DNA from: CANKHA01 sp034668785
GTDB lineage: Bacteria; Pseudomonadota; Alphaproteobacteria; Rhizobiales; Xanthobacteraceae
NCBI GenBank assembly: GCA_034668785.1
Contig: JAXDOS010000030.1
Span: forward strand, 1 to 17,092
DNA length: 17,092 nucleotides
Reading direction: 5' to 3'
The notes below the pieces were generated by a model. That model was not told the origin of the DNA and did not search any database. It was given only the letters and a program-made list of their open reading frames with translations. Both the position numbers and the translations under genes were made by a program. This document shows, one piece after another, positions 1 through 8,326 of the stretch; the stretch's first letter is position 1, and each line of letters begins with the position of its first letter.

Positions 1-5
1 TCTCA

Positions 6-1388
6 ATGCATCCGGTGTTTATTACGGGCAAGGCAGCGGATTCGGTGCCGATCTGGTTCGTCACCACGGCCACCTGGAACGGCATCCGCGAGCGCCTCGA
101 TGCCGCCGCCCGCGCCTTCGCCGACGCATCGGGTTTTACGCCGAAGCCTGGCCGGCATTTGATTCTGCCCGGCGAGAAGGGCCACCTCGGCGGCGTGCTG
201 TTCGCCATCGAGGACGCCGATGCCCCGGCGCAGGACTTGTTTCGGGCCGGCGGGCTGCCGGAACTGCTCCCGCCCGGCAGCTATCGTTTTGCTAATTCGC
301 CGCATGATACGCGTTTGGCGGCGCTCGCCTTCGCGCTCGGCTGCTACCGTTTTTCGCGCTACCGCAAGGTTGAAGATAGAAAAGTCCAGCTCGCGCTGCC
401 CGAAGGGACTGACGGCGCCGACCTGACGCGCATCGTTGAGGGCGTGACGCTGGCCCGTGACCTCATCAACACGCCGGCCAACGACATGGGCCCGGCCGAG
501 CTTGAGGAGGCGGCGCGTGTGCTGGCCAAGCGGCATGGTGCTACGGTGCGGACGATTACCGGCGACGATCTGCTTGCCGAAAACTTTCCCCTGATTCATG
601 CGGTGGGCTGCGCGGCGGCGGTGTCGCCGCGTCTCATCGACATGACCTGGGGCAATCCCAACGCTCCCAAAATCACGCTGGTGGGCAAAGGCGTCTCGTT
701 TGATTCCGGCGGGCTCAATATCAAGCCGGACAACGCCATGCTCATCATGAAAAAGGACATGGGCGGTGCCGCCAATGTCCTCGCGCTCGCGCATATGGTG
801 ATGGACCACGGGCTAAAAGTGCGGCTGCGGGTGCTGATTCCCGCGGTGGAGAATGCGATTTCCAGCTCCGCCTTTCGGCCGCTCGATGTCTATCGCTCGC
901 GCAAGGGCCTTACCGTTGAGATCGGCAATACCGATGCGGAAGGCCGCCTCATCCTGGCGGACGCGCTCGCGCTCGCCGACGAGGAAGCGCCTGAGATTCT
1001 CGTCGACATGGGCACGCTCACCGGCGCCGCGCGTGTCGCGCTCGGGCCTGAGCTGCCGCCGTTCTATACCCATGACGAAAAACTGGCGCTCGAAGTAGCC
1101 GAGCATGCCGCCGCCGAGAACGATCCGCTGTGGCGGATGCCGTTGTGGCGGCCTTACGACGCCATGCTCGATTCCAAAGTCGCCGACATGAACAATGTCT
1201 CCACCGGCGGCTTTGCCGGGTCCATCGTCTGCGCCTTGTTTCTCAACCGCTTCGTCGAATCGGCTATAGCTTGGCTGCACCTGGACATCTACGCCTGGAC
1301 GCCAACCGCCAAGCCTGGCCGGCCCCAAGGCGGTGAATGCCAAGCCGCACGGGCGCTCTATGCGCTGCTGAAGGAGAGATATGGGTAA
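6..1388 (+). CDS. M17 leucyl aminopeptidase family protein
   Basis: Cytoplasmic two-metal aminopeptidase that removes N-terminal residues from short peptides. The 460-residue product has the complete M17 active site. The block around K228, D233 and K240 (GKGVSFDSGGLNIK) is followed by D251 in KKDMGG and by NTDAEGRL at 308-315, which supplies D310, E312 and R314. These seven residues sit at a constant offset of 42 from the E. coli PepA metal and catalytic residues as I remember them (K270, D275, K282, D293, D352, E354, R356), so the enzyme should be active. The N-terminal part is shorter than in PepA, as in the short alphaproteobacterial branch. The ATG at 6 fits the family N-terminus, but its ribosome binding site lies outside the window. 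The stop overlaps the next gene by 8 nt, so the two are probably co-translated. Substrate preference cannot be read from the sequence. Confidence 0.93.
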   Translation: MHPVFITGKAADSVPIWFVTTATWNGIRERLDAAARAFADASGFTPKPGRHLILPGEKGHLGGVLFAIEDADAPAQDLFRAGGLPELLPPGSYRFANSPHDTRLAALAFALGCYRFSRYRKVEDRKVQLALPEGTDGADLTRIVEGVTLARDLINTPANDMGPAELEEAARVLAKRHGATVRTITGDDLLAENFPLIHAVGCAAAVSPRLIDMTWGNPNAPKITLVGKGVSFDSGGLNIKPDNAMLIMKKDMGGAANVLALAHMVMDHGLKVRLRVLIPAVENAISSSAFRPLDVYRSRKGLTVEIGNTDAEGRLILADALALADEEAPEILVDMGTLTGAARVALGPELPPFYTHDEKLALEVAEHAAAENDPLWRMPLWRPYDAMLDSKVADMNNVSTGGFAGSIVCALFLNRFVESAIAWLHLDIYAWTPTAKPGRPQGGECQAARALYALLKERYG

Positions 1389-2229
1389 GGTCTCTCATTC
1401 ATCGCTGGACCCTCGCCTCACGCCGGCGCGGCCTGATCTCGCCGCAAGACACCTCGAAGGCAAAGTCGCCGCCGCGCGTTACGTGGAAGGCGTCACTTAC
1501 GACATCCATGTCCCACAGGCGTCGCTTTGGCGCGAGCCCACTCCGGATGCTCACCAGGAAACCGAAGCGCTGATGGGAGAGCGCATAACGGTTTACGAAA
1601 GTAACGACGAGGGTTGGGCTTGGGGTCAGCTGGAGAGCGACGGCTACGTTGGCTGGATCGCCGCCAGCGCGCTGGCTCCGCCCATAACCCGAACTCACAA
1701 AGTGAATGCGCTCCGGACGCTGGCTTTTCCGGGACCATCGATCAAGGTGCCGCCGCTATGCGGAATTCCTTTCGGCGCGCGGCTCAAGGTGGAACGTATT
1801 GAGAATGATATGGCGGTAACGTCGGCAGGGTATGTCCCGGCCATCCACCTGGTTCCGATTGCCGAGAAGGAATCTGATTTTGTCGCCGTCGCCGAGCGCT
1901 TCGTCGGTGTCCCTTATCTCTGGTGCGGCAAGACAAGTCTCGGCATCGATTGCTCCGGTCTGATTCAGGTGGCGTTGAACGCCTGCGGCGTCCCCTGCCC
2001 CCGCGACAGCGACATGCAGGAGGAAGCGTTGGGGACGCCTGCCAGCTTGTCGGATTTGCAGCGCGGTGACCTGGTGTTCTGGAAGGGCCACGCCGCCATC
2101 GCACGCGATCATACGACTGTTGTCCATGCCAATGGCCACTACATGGCGGTCACGATCGAGCCGATTGCGGAAACCATCGCGCGCATTCGCAAGGCCGAGA
2201 GCGAAGTAACCAGCGTGCGGCGGATTTAG
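1381..2229 (+). CDS. NlpC/P60 family cysteine peptidase with N-terminal SH3-like domains
   Basis: Predicted cysteine peptidase of the family that cleaves gamma-D-Glu to diamino-acid bonds in peptidoglycan peptides. Of 282 residues, about 45-105 and 108-160 look like two bacterial SH3 modules (for example the stretch ending GYVGWIAASAL, then a second one ending at HLVPI). Residues 165-275 are the NlpC/P60 domain. The catalytic Cys is C191 in GIDCSGLIQ, the catalytic His is H237 in KGHAAI, and H249 in VVHANGH fits the third polar residue. No signal peptide or membrane segment is visible at the N-terminus, so it may act in the cytoplasm on imported muropeptides, like the DPP VI-type enzymes, although non-classical export cannot be excluded. 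It overlaps the upstream aminopeptidase by 8 nt, which suggests stepwise trimming of the same peptides. The start is the ATG inside the last codons of the upstream gene. Confidence 0.92.
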   Translation: MGKVSHSSLDPRLTPARPDLAARHLEGKVAAARYVEGVTYDIHVPQASLWREPTPDAHQETEALMGERITVYESNDEGWAWGQLESDGYVGWIAASALAPPITRTHKVNALRTLAFPGPSIKVPPLCGIPFGARLKVERIENDMAVTSAGYVPAIHLVPIAEKESDFVAVAERFVGVPYLWCGKTSLGIDCSGLIQVALNACGVPCPRDSDMQEEALGTPASLSDLQRGDLVFWKGHAAIARDHTTVVHANGHYMAVTIEPIAETIARIRKAESEVTSVRRI

Positions 2230-2233
2230 AATG

Positions 2234-2331
2234 GCCTCATCCTGAGGAGACCGCGAAGCGGTCGTCTCGAAGGATCAGGGTGTGGCCGTCCTTCGAGACG
2301 CCGCGCTACGCGCGGCTCCTCAGGACGAGGC
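2234..2331. repeat. Cloverleaf-like palindromic intergenic repeat, possible bidirectional terminator
   Basis: The whole gap between the converging NlpC/P60 and yejF genes is one folded unit. The outer arms 2234-2249 and 2316-2331 pair over 16 bp with one mismatch (CCTCATCCTGAGGAG against its near complement). Inside are a small hairpin ACCGC-GAA-GCGGT (2250-2262), a perfect 12-bp stem (2263-2274 with 2289-2300) and a hairpin GCCGCG-CTACG-CGCGGC (2300-2316). It resembles repetitive palindromes I know from Bradyrhizobium-type genomes. It has no T-run, but it could end transcription from both sides. Confidence 0.8.
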
Positions 2332-2338
2332 GATTAAA

Positions 2339-3985
2339 TCACTGCGCCACGACGTTTTCCGCCGCCGTCTCGATCTTGAACGCGGCCGCGAACAGCGCGC
2401 GCGTGTAGTCGCTCTTCGGATTTTTGAATAATTCGCCCGCGGGGCCTTCCTCCACCACCTTGCCGTGACGCATGACCAGCAGACGGCTGGCCAGCGCCGC
2501 CACCACGCGCAGGTCGTGGGAGATGAAGAGATAGGTGAGATTGCGCCGTTTCTGCAGATCGCGCAGCAGGTCGACGATTTGGGCCTGGATCAGCATGTCG
2601 AGCGCGCTCGTCGGCTCGTCGAGAACGATGAAGGTCGGCTCTAACGCGAGCGTCCGTGCGACCGCGATGCGCTGCCGCTGGCCGCCGGAATATTCGTGCG
2701 GATAGCGAAAGCGGGATTCCGGATCGAGCCCCACATCGGTAAGCGCGCGGATAACGCGCTCCTCGCGCTCCTGCGCCGTGAGTTTGGGCTGCTGCACGCC
2801 GAGACCCTCGGCAACGATATCCGCGATCGACATCCGCGGGCTCAAAGAGCCGAAGGGATCCTGAAACACGATCTGCATGTCACGGCGGAACGGCCGCATC
2901 TGCTTGAATTTAAGACCCTGGAGCTGGTGGCCCATGAACACCACGGGACCTTCGGAGGAAATAAGCCGCAGAATGGCAAGGCCCAACGTCGTTTTGCCGG
3001 AGCCGGACTCGCCGACGACGCCCAGCGTCTCGCCCTTGCGCACTTCGATGCTGACGCCGTCGACCGCCTTGATATGGCCGACGGTCTTGCGCAGCACGCC
3101 GCGCTTGAGCGGAAACCACACCTTCAAATCGGTGGTCTGCATCACCACCGGGGCGTCCGGTTGCAACGGCGCCGGATCGGGTTTCGGCTCGGCGGCCAGC
3201 AGCGCACGGGTATAGGGATGTTCGGCCGCGGTGAAGATGCGCTCGACGGGACCTTGTTCGACAATCTTGCCTTTGCTCATGACGCAGACACGGTCGGCAA
3301 CCTTGCGCACGATGCCGAGGTCATGGGTGATGAACAGCATGGCCATTCCGAGCCGGCCTTGGATTTCCTTCAGCAGCGTCAGGATTTGCGCCTGAACCGT
3401 CACATCAAGCGCCGTGGTCGGCTCGTCGGCGATCAGCAGGTCGGGTTCGTTGGCGAGCGCCATCGCAATCATGACGCGCTGACGCTGGCCGCCGGAAAGC
3501 TGATGCGGATAGCTACCGAGCCGGGTCGCCGGATCGGAAATACCGACCTGGGTCAACAATTCGACAATGCGTTTGCGCGCCGTGGCGCCGGCGAGCCCCC
3601 GGTGGAGCAACAAAATCTCGCCGATCTGCTTCTCGATCGTATGAAGCGGATTGAGCGAGGTCATCGGCTCCTGGAAAATGATGGTGATGTCGTCGCCGCG
3701 CACGCGGCGGATTTGCTCCTCCGGCAGGTGCAGCAGTTCCTGGCCTTTGAACCGCACCGACCCGGAGGGATGCGAAGCCGACGGATATGGCAGAAGCTTC
3801 ATCACCGACAGCGCCGTCACCGACTTGCCGGAACCGGATTCACCGACGATGGCCACCGTCTCACCCTTGGCGACGTCGAAGGAAATGCGGTCGACCGCCA
3901 GAACTTCCTTCCCGCCCTGCCGGAAGGCGACGGACAGGTCCTTCACCTCAAGCAGCTTTTCTTCCGTGATCTTGGTGGCGCTCAT
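2339..3985 (-). CDS. yejF: Yej-type peptide ABC transporter, fused double ATP-binding protein
   Basis: Cytoplasmic energy-coupling subunit of an oligopeptide/microcin C-type importer. The 548 residues hold two complete ABC ATPase domains, as in YejF. Domain 1 has Walker A GESGSGKS at 48-55, signature LSGGQ at 163-167 and Walker B LLIADEPT at 183-190. Domain 2 has GESGSGKT at 325-332, YSGGQ at 432-436 and FIVLDEPTS at 452-460. Both sites look catalytically intact. The C-terminal stretch after each ATPase domain (HPYTRALLAA at 256-265, and SDYTRALFAA near the end) is typical of OppD/OppF-class proteins. The ATG overlaps the yejE stop by 4 nt (ATGA at 3982-3985), which indicates translational coupling. 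It is the last gene of the operon and ends at the folded repeat. YejF is separated from a generic DppDF fusion by the gene order and by the match of the whole operon. Confidence 0.93.
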   Translation of the reverse strand: MSATKITEEKLLEVKDLSVAFRQGGKEVLAVDRISFDVAKGETVAIVGESGSGKSVTALSVMKLLPYPSASHPSGSVRFKGQELLHLPEEQIRRVRGDDITIIFQEPMTSLNPLHTIEKQIGEILLLHRGLAGATARKRIVELLTQVGISDPATRLGSYPHQLSGGQRQRVMIAMALANEPDLLIADEPTTALDVTVQAQILTLLKEIQGRLGMAMLFITHDLGIVRKVADRVCVMSKGKIVEQGPVERIFTAAEHPYTRALLAAEPKPDPAPLQPDAPVVMQTTDLKVWFPLKRGVLRKTVGHIKAVDGVSIEVRKGETLGVVGESGSGKTTLGLAILRLISSEGPVVFMGHQLQGLKFKQMRPFRRDMQIVFQDPFGSLSPRMSIADIVAEGLGVQQPKLTAQEREERVIRALTDVGLDPESRFRYPHEYSGGQRQRIAVARTLALEPTFIVLDEPTSALDMLIQAQIVDLLRDLQKRRNLTYLFISHDLRVVAALASRLLVMRHGKVVEEGPAGELFKNPKSDYTRALFAAAFKIETAAENVVAQ

Positions 3986-5163
3986 GCGAACGTCTTCCTC
4001 GGATCAAAGGCGTCGCGCACTCCCTCGCCAATAAAGATGACGAGCGAGAGCTTGGTGGCGATGGAGAAGAAGCCGGCGAGGCCGAGCCACGGCGCCTGCA
4101 CGTTGGCTTTGCCCTGCGACAGCATCTCGCCCAGCGACGGCGAACCGGGCGGTAAGCCGAAGCCCAGGAAGTCGAGGCCGGTCAGCGTCATCACCGATGA
4201 CGACAGGATGAATGGCAGGAAGGTCATGGTCGCCACCATGGCGTTCGGCAGCAAATGCCGAAAGATGATGACGGTGTTGGAAACGCCGAGCGCCCGCGCC
4301 GCTTGAATATATTCGAAGTTGCGGCCACGCAGGAATTCAGCCCGCACCAGCCCTACCAATGACACCCAGGAAAACAGCAGCATGATTCCCAGCAGCGTGA
4401 AGAAGCCTGGCACCAATACGGAAGATATGATGAGCAAAAGATAGAGTTCCGGAATCGTGGTCCATATCTCGATAAAACGCTGAAACAAGAGATCGACCCA
4501 GCCGCCGAAATAGCCTTGCACCGCTCCCGCGGCCACGCCGATGATCGAGGAGACGATTGTCAGCGCCAGACCAAACAACACAGAAATGCGAAATCCATAG
4601 AACAGGCGCGCGACCACATCGCGGCCCTGGTCGTCGGTGCCGAGCCAATTATATTCCAGATCGCGGCAGCTCTTGAGGCCCTTGCGCTCCACGACCGGCT
4701 GGCACTCCTTCTCCGTCAGCATCCAGGTCGGCTTCGAGGGCGCCGGCGTGGGCAGATCGAGATTATGCGTGTCGTAGGAATAGCGGATCAGTGGCCAGAT
4801 CGTGGTGCCGCCTTTTTCCGCGATGAGTTTTTGCAGATAGGGATCGCGATAGTCGGCCGCGGTTTCGAAGTCGCCGCCGAACGTGGTCTCGGCGTAAGTA
4901 ACGAAAACCGGGAAATATGACTTGCCCTCATAGCGAATGTAAAATGGCTTATCGTTGGCGATGAATTCGGAAAACAAGGTAAGGACGAACAGCACGAGGA
5001 AAACCCACAAAGACCAATAGCCGCGGCGGTTGGCTTTGAAGTTCTGCCAGCGTCGCTTGTTGATCGGCGACAGCGCGACGCGGCGGCGCTCCGGCGGAAT
5101 CGCCAAGCCCATCGGCCCAACAGCCACGGTATCGGCAGCTTTGGCGCCAATGCGGGCGTCCAC
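3982..5163 (-). CDS. yejE: Yej-type peptide ABC transporter, inner-membrane permease (OppC/DppC class)
   Basis: Second permease of the importer, 393 residues. A cytoplasmic N-terminus (1-50, with the basic stretch NKRRWQNFKANRRG) leads to a first membrane helix near 53-70. A long periplasmic insert follows (about 72-185), then a cluster of helices from about 190. The ABC-coupling EAA-type loop lies near VRAEFLRGRNFEYIQAARAL. The long insert between helices 1 and 2 is typical of YejE rather than ordinary DppC. The start is GTG at 5163, chosen because a strong ribosome binding site (GGGGAGG, 5 nt spacing) precedes it and no ATG fits. That site and start are repeated exactly at the yejB stop 135 bp upstream (see the direct repeats). 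The stop overlaps the yejF start. Confidence 0.92.
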   Translation of the reverse strand: MDARIGAKAADTVAVGPMGLAIPPERRRVALSPINKRRWQNFKANRRGYWSLWVFLVLFVLTLFSEFIANDKPFYIRYEGKSYFPVFVTYAETTFGGDFETAADYRDPYLQKLIAEKGGTTIWPLIRYSYDTHNLDLPTPAPSKPTWMLTEKECQPVVERKGLKSCRDLEYNWLGTDDQGRDVVARLFYGFRISVLFGLALTIVSSIIGVAAGAVQGYFGGWVDLLFQRFIEIWTTIPELYLLLIISSVLVPGFFTLLGIMLLFSWVSLVGLVRAEFLRGRNFEYIQAARALGVSNTVIIFRHLLPNAMVATMTFLPFILSSSVMTLTGLDFLGFGLPPGSPSLGEMLSQGKANVQAPWLGLAGFFSIATKLSLVIFIGEGVRDAFDPRKTFA

Positions 5164-5174
5164 TCAGACCTCCC
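5161..5174. repeat. 14-bp direct repeat, left copy (yejE ribosome binding site and start)
   Basis: CACTCAGACCTCCC on the + strand. Read on the coding strand it is GGGAGGTCTGAGTG, which contains the yejE ribosome binding site and its GTG start codon. An identical copy lies at 5296-5309. The two copies bracket a palindromic element, as expected of a target-site duplication. Confidence 0.85.
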
Positions 5175-5295
5175 CATCATTTGTCACCCCCGGGCTTGTC
5201 CCGGGGGTCCACGTCTTGCTTTCTTGCAAAAGAAAAACGTGGATGGCCGGGACGAGCCCGGCCATGACGTAAGAAGAGGCGCGCGCGTGCGACAT
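5175..5295. repeat. Palindromic MITE/REP-like insertion between yejB and yejE
   Basis: A non-coding 121-bp stretch dominated by an imperfect inverted repeat of about 32 nt per arm (5183-5214 and 5237-5268). Each arm has the form GTCA, a CCGGGC(T/C)-(T/C)GTCCCGG core, then TCCACGT. The two arms are joined by an AT-rich loop that itself pairs (TTTCTT with AAGAAA). The unit could fold as one long hairpin in the yej mRNA. The flanking 14-bp direct repeats indicate that it inserted into the operon as a mobile unit. No transposase is encoded, so movement would need one supplied in trans. Confidence 0.75.
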
Positions 5296-5309
5296 CACTC
5301 AGACCTCCC
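5296..5309. repeat. 14-bp direct repeat, right copy (yejB stop region)
   Basis: Identical to 5161-5174. On the coding strand it spans the last yejB codons and its TGA stop. In this copy the GTG after the stop is no longer used as the yejE start, because the inserted element follows it. Confidence 0.85.
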
Positions 5310-6411
5310 GCGTCTCGAAGTCGATACGGGGATCGATCCAGGTATAAGTGAGGTCGGAAATGAGATTTACCACCAGTCCGACCAGCGAAAAGATAAACAG
5401 CGTCGCGAACACCACCGGATAGTCGCGGTTGAGCACGCTCTCGAAGCCGAGCAGGCCAAGACCGTCCAGCGAGAAAATGGTTTCGATCAGCAACGATCCG
5501 GAAAAAAACGCGTGCACGAAGGCGCCGGGAAATCCCGCGACCACGATCAGCATGGCGTTGCGGAAGACATGGCCGTACAGCACCTGGTTCTCAGTGCAAC
5601 CCTTGGCGCGGGCAGTGAGCACATATTGCTTGCGGATTTCGTCGAGGAACGAATTTTTGGTGAGCAACGTCATCGTGGCGAAGGCGGCCAGCGCCATCGA
5701 GATGATCGGCAGCGTCAGGTGCCAGAAATAATCGATGATCTTCTGCCACCAGGATAATTGCGCCCAGTTGTCCGAGGTCAGCCCGCGCAGCGGAAATACG
5801 TCCCAAAACGATCCCCCGGCGAACAAGATGATCAGCAGGATGGCAATGAGAAATCCGGGAATCGCGTAGCCGACGATGACCACGGCCGAGGTCCATGTGT
5901 CGAAGCGCGAGCCGTCGCTGACCGCTTTGCGGATGCCGAGCGGGATCGAGATGAGATAGGTCAGGAGCGTCATCCAAATCCCGAGCGACATCGAGACCGG
6001 CAGCTTCTCCTTGATGAGCTGCAGCACGCTCACATCGCGGAAGTAGCTCTTGCCGAAATCGAAGCGCGCATAATTCCACAGCATGAGGAAAAAACGCTCA
6101 TGCGCCGGCTTGTCGAAGCCGAACTGTTTTTCCAGGCTCTTGATGAATTCCGGATCGAGACCTTGCGCGCCGCGATATTTGGAATTCACCGCGTCCACCG
6201 ACGCGCCTGGCAGCTGATTGCGCGCGCCGAAGTCGCCGCCCGGCGATCCGGAAACCCGCGAGGTGGCGCCGGTATCGCGCCCGCTGAGCTGCGCGATGAC
6301 TTTTTCGACCGGGCCGCCGGGCGCGAACTGCACCACGAGGAATGACACCAAGAGGATGCCGAACAACGTCGGCACCATGAATAGAAGACGGCGGATGATA
6401 TAGGAGGTCAT
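5299..6411 (-). CDS. yejB: Yej-type peptide ABC transporter, inner-membrane permease (OppB/DppB class)
   Basis: First permease of the importer. The ORF runs on upstream to 6513, but the real start is taken as ATG at 6411. From there the protein begins MTSYIIRRLLFMVPTLFGIL, the usual OppB-class N-terminus with a first membrane helix, and the ATG overlaps the upstream gene's stop by 4 nt (ATGA, 6408-6411). This gives 370 residues. A polar periplasmic segment follows helix 1 (roughly 35-115), then several membrane helices. The coupling-loop region is near SFLDEIRKQYVLTARAKG. No strong ribosome binding site precedes the start, so expression probably depends on coupling to the binding-protein gene. 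The last codons carry the 14-bp sequence that is repeated in front of yejE. Confidence 0.92.
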   Translation of the reverse strand: MTSYIIRRLLFMVPTLFGILLVSFLVVQFAPGGPVEKVIAQLSGRDTGATSRVSGSPGGDFGARNQLPGASVDAVNSKYRGAQGLDPEFIKSLEKQFGFDKPAHERFFLMLWNYARFDFGKSYFRDVSVLQLIKEKLPVSMSLGIWMTLLTYLISIPLGIRKAVSDGSRFDTWTSAVVIVGYAIPGFLIAILLIILFAGGSFWDVFPLRGLTSDNWAQLSWWQKIIDYFWHLTLPIISMALAAFATMTLLTKNSFLDEIRKQYVLTARAKGCTENQVLYGHVFRNAMLIVVAGFPGAFVHAFFSGSLLIETIFSLDGLGLLGFESVLNRDYPVVFATLFIFSLVGLVVNLISDLTYTWIDPRIDFETREV

Positions 6412-8276
6412 TGCTTGTCGAGTTTCGCCGCCTTGGCGGCGTCGTACCACCAGGTCTCCGGCGCGCCGCGGCCATAGCGCGGTTTTGTCGCAGGCCGCGC
6501 GAACACATCCCAATAGGCGATCTTGTGCACGGCTTGGAACCAGTGCGGCACCCAGTAGCGGCCGGCGCGAAAGACGCGGTCGAGCGCGCGACAGGCGGTG
6601 GTGAGTTCGTCCCGGGTTTGCGCGGCGATAATGTGTTCGATCATTTCATCGATCACCGGATCGGCAACGCCGGCGAGATTGTGCGAACCTTTGGTTGACG
6701 CTGACTGCACGGAGAAGAACGAGCGCATGCCGTCGCCCGGCGTGGAGGAGAATTGGAAGCGCTCCGGCGTCAGATCGAAATCAAAATCGTCAAGCCGCGC
6801 GCGGTACTGCGTCGCATCGACAAGGCGCAACGAGGCGTCGATGCCGAGCGTCGCCAGGTTCTTGATGAATGGGCCATGATGCGGCTCGAACGTCGGATCG
6901 TCGATCAGGAATTCGATGGTGATGCGTTCGCCCTTCGGCGTCACCCGTTTGCCGTCCTTGATGACGCAGCCTGCGTCTTGCAGCAATTGCGAAGCCTTGC
7001 GCAGCAGCGTGCGATCCTGGCCGGAACCATCGGAAACCGGCGGCACGTATGCATCGCCGAATACCTCGTCAGCAACCTTGCCGCGGGAAGGTTCAAGCAG
7101 CGCGAGTTCCTCCGCGCTCGGCTTGCCGGTCGCCACCATGTCGGAATTCTGGAACACGGAATGCGTGCGCTTATAAGACCCATACATGATGGTCTTGTTG
7201 GTCCATTCGAAGTCGAAGGCGCAGATCAGCGCCTCGCGCACCCGCGGGTCCTTGAACTTCTCGCGCCGGGTATTGATGAACCAGCCTTGGGCGCCCGAGG
7301 GCGTCTGATCGGGCAGTTCCTCGCGCTTGACCCGTCCGTCTTTGAAAGCGGGAAAATCGTATCGCGTCGCCCAGACACGGGAGGTGAATTCTTCACGAAA
7401 TAGATAGTTCTTTGCCGTGAACGCTTGAAACCCGGCCTCGCGGTCGCGGTAGAATTCATAACGGACGATGTCGAAATTGTTCTGGCCGCGCCACATAGGA
7501 AGCTCGGCGCCCCACCAGTCCTTCACCCGCTCATATTCGATGAAATGACCCACTTCGAAATGCCCCACTTTGTAGGGACCTGAACCGAGGGGAATATCGA
7601 GCGTGGATTCGTCGAAATTTTTCGTCGAGTAATAGGCACGCGAGAAGATCGGCAGCGCCGAAACAAAAAGCGGGACATCGCGTCCACGCTTCGGCGCGAA
7701 GCGCACGACGACGGTCGCATCGTCCGGCGCCTCGGCACCGAGGAAATCGCGCAGCAGCTGCTGGATGATCGGATGACCCTTTTCCTTGAGCAGCATCAAG
7801 GAAAAGGCAACGTCCTGTGCCATGAGCCGGCTGCCGTCATGGAACTTGGCTTCGGGCCGCATCAGGAAGCGGTAGGTCAATCCATCGGCGGAAATCCGCA
7901 CGGCTCTGGCGGCAAACCCATAGACCGCATCAGGTTCATCGTGGCCGGGCGCCACGAGGGTCGGCGGCCCCATGAGAGCCGCGAAGGTAAGCTCCATGCC
8001 CTGCGCCGCGTCGCCCTTGAGGATGAACATGTTGAGCGAGTTGAAGGTGAGAAAGTTCTGGTTGAATTGTTTCACGGCGCCGATATGCGAAAACACGCCG
8101 CCCTTGGGGGCGTCCGGATTGACGTAATCGAAATGCTTATAGTCCGGCGGATATTTGAGATCGCCGAAGGCAGACATGCCGTGGCTCTCGCGTTCCTCCT
8201 GCGCCTGGGCGGGACGCGCAACCAAGGCTGCAGCCACACTAGCGCCGAGAACAAGCGTATCGCGGCGCGTCAACAA
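6408..8276 (-). CDS. Periplasmic peptide-binding protein, second of a tandem pair (YejA-like, SBP_bac_5 family)
   Basis: Extracellular solute-binding protein of about 622 residues that should deliver peptides to YejBEF. A twin-arginine signal (TRRDTLVLGASVAAALVARPAQAQ-type start, with an AQAQ cleavage region) is followed by the YejA-style motif HGMSAFGDLKYP and by FDYVNPDAPKGG. I chose the TTG at 8276 because GGAG lies 5 nt upstream and the Tat motif follows at once. The next TTG (8273) is equally possible. A GTG at 8330 that overlaps the upstream stop (GTGA) and an ATG at 8372 are longer alternatives. The ribosome binding site sits in the 3' arm of an 8-bp hairpin. The stop overlaps yejB. 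Two binding proteins for one permease suggest that one is specialised, perhaps like YepA of Agrobacterium. Confidence 0.88.
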   Translation of the reverse strand: MLTRRDTLVLGASVAAALVARPAQAQEERESHGMSAFGDLKYPPDYKHFDYVNPDAPKGGVFSHIGAVKQFNQNFLTFNSLNMFILKGDAAQGMELTFAALMGPPTLVAPGHDEPDAVYGFAARAVRISADGLTYRFLMRPEAKFHDGSRLMAQDVAFSLMLLKEKGHPIIQQLLRDFLGAEAPDDATVVVRFAPKRGRDVPLFVSALPIFSRAYYSTKNFDESTLDIPLGSGPYKVGHFEVGHFIEYERVKDWWGAELPMWRGQNNFDIVRYEFYRDREAGFQAFTAKNYLFREEFTSRVWATRYDFPAFKDGRVKREELPDQTPSGAQGWFINTRREKFKDPRVREALICAFDFEWTNKTIMYGSYKRTHSVFQNSDMVATGKPSAEELALLEPSRGKVADEVFGDAYVPPVSDGSGQDRTLLRKASQLLQDAGCVIKDGKRVTPKGERITIEFLIDDPTFEPHHGPFIKNLATLGIDASLRLVDATQYRARLDDFDFDLTPERFQFSSTPGDGMRSFFSVQSASTKGSHNLAGVADPVIDEMIEHIIAAQTRDELTTACRALDRVFRAGRYWVPHWFQAVHKIAYWDVFARPATKPRYGRGAPETWWYDAAKAAKLDKQ

Positions 8277-8278
8277 GT

Positions 8279-8302
8279 TCTCTCCGCCCTTGAACGGAGA
8301 GA
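8279..8302 (-). promoter_or_regulatory. Hairpin covering the ribosome binding site of the second binding protein
   Basis: In the mRNA, TCTCTCCG and CGGAGAGA form a perfect 8-bp stem around an 8-nt loop. The 3' arm contains the GGAG ribosome binding site of the downstream TTG-started gene. It could tune the ratio of the two binding proteins or act as an intercistronic stabiliser. The structure is seen in the sequence; the effect is inferred. Confidence 0.45.
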
Positions 8303-8326
8303 TAGAAGATAGAGAGCGGTTTTGTT

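Noticed and set aside
2696..4306. Long plus-strand ORF of 536 codons opposite yejF and yejE
   Set aside because: It is an antisense reading of high-GC coding DNA; the opposite strand encodes intact ABC ATPase and permease motifs.
6412..6513. Longer yejB start with 34 extra residues
   Set aside because: The extension lies inside the end of the binding-protein gene and is Arg-rich without resemblance to permeases; the ATGA overlap at 6408-6411 is the natural start.
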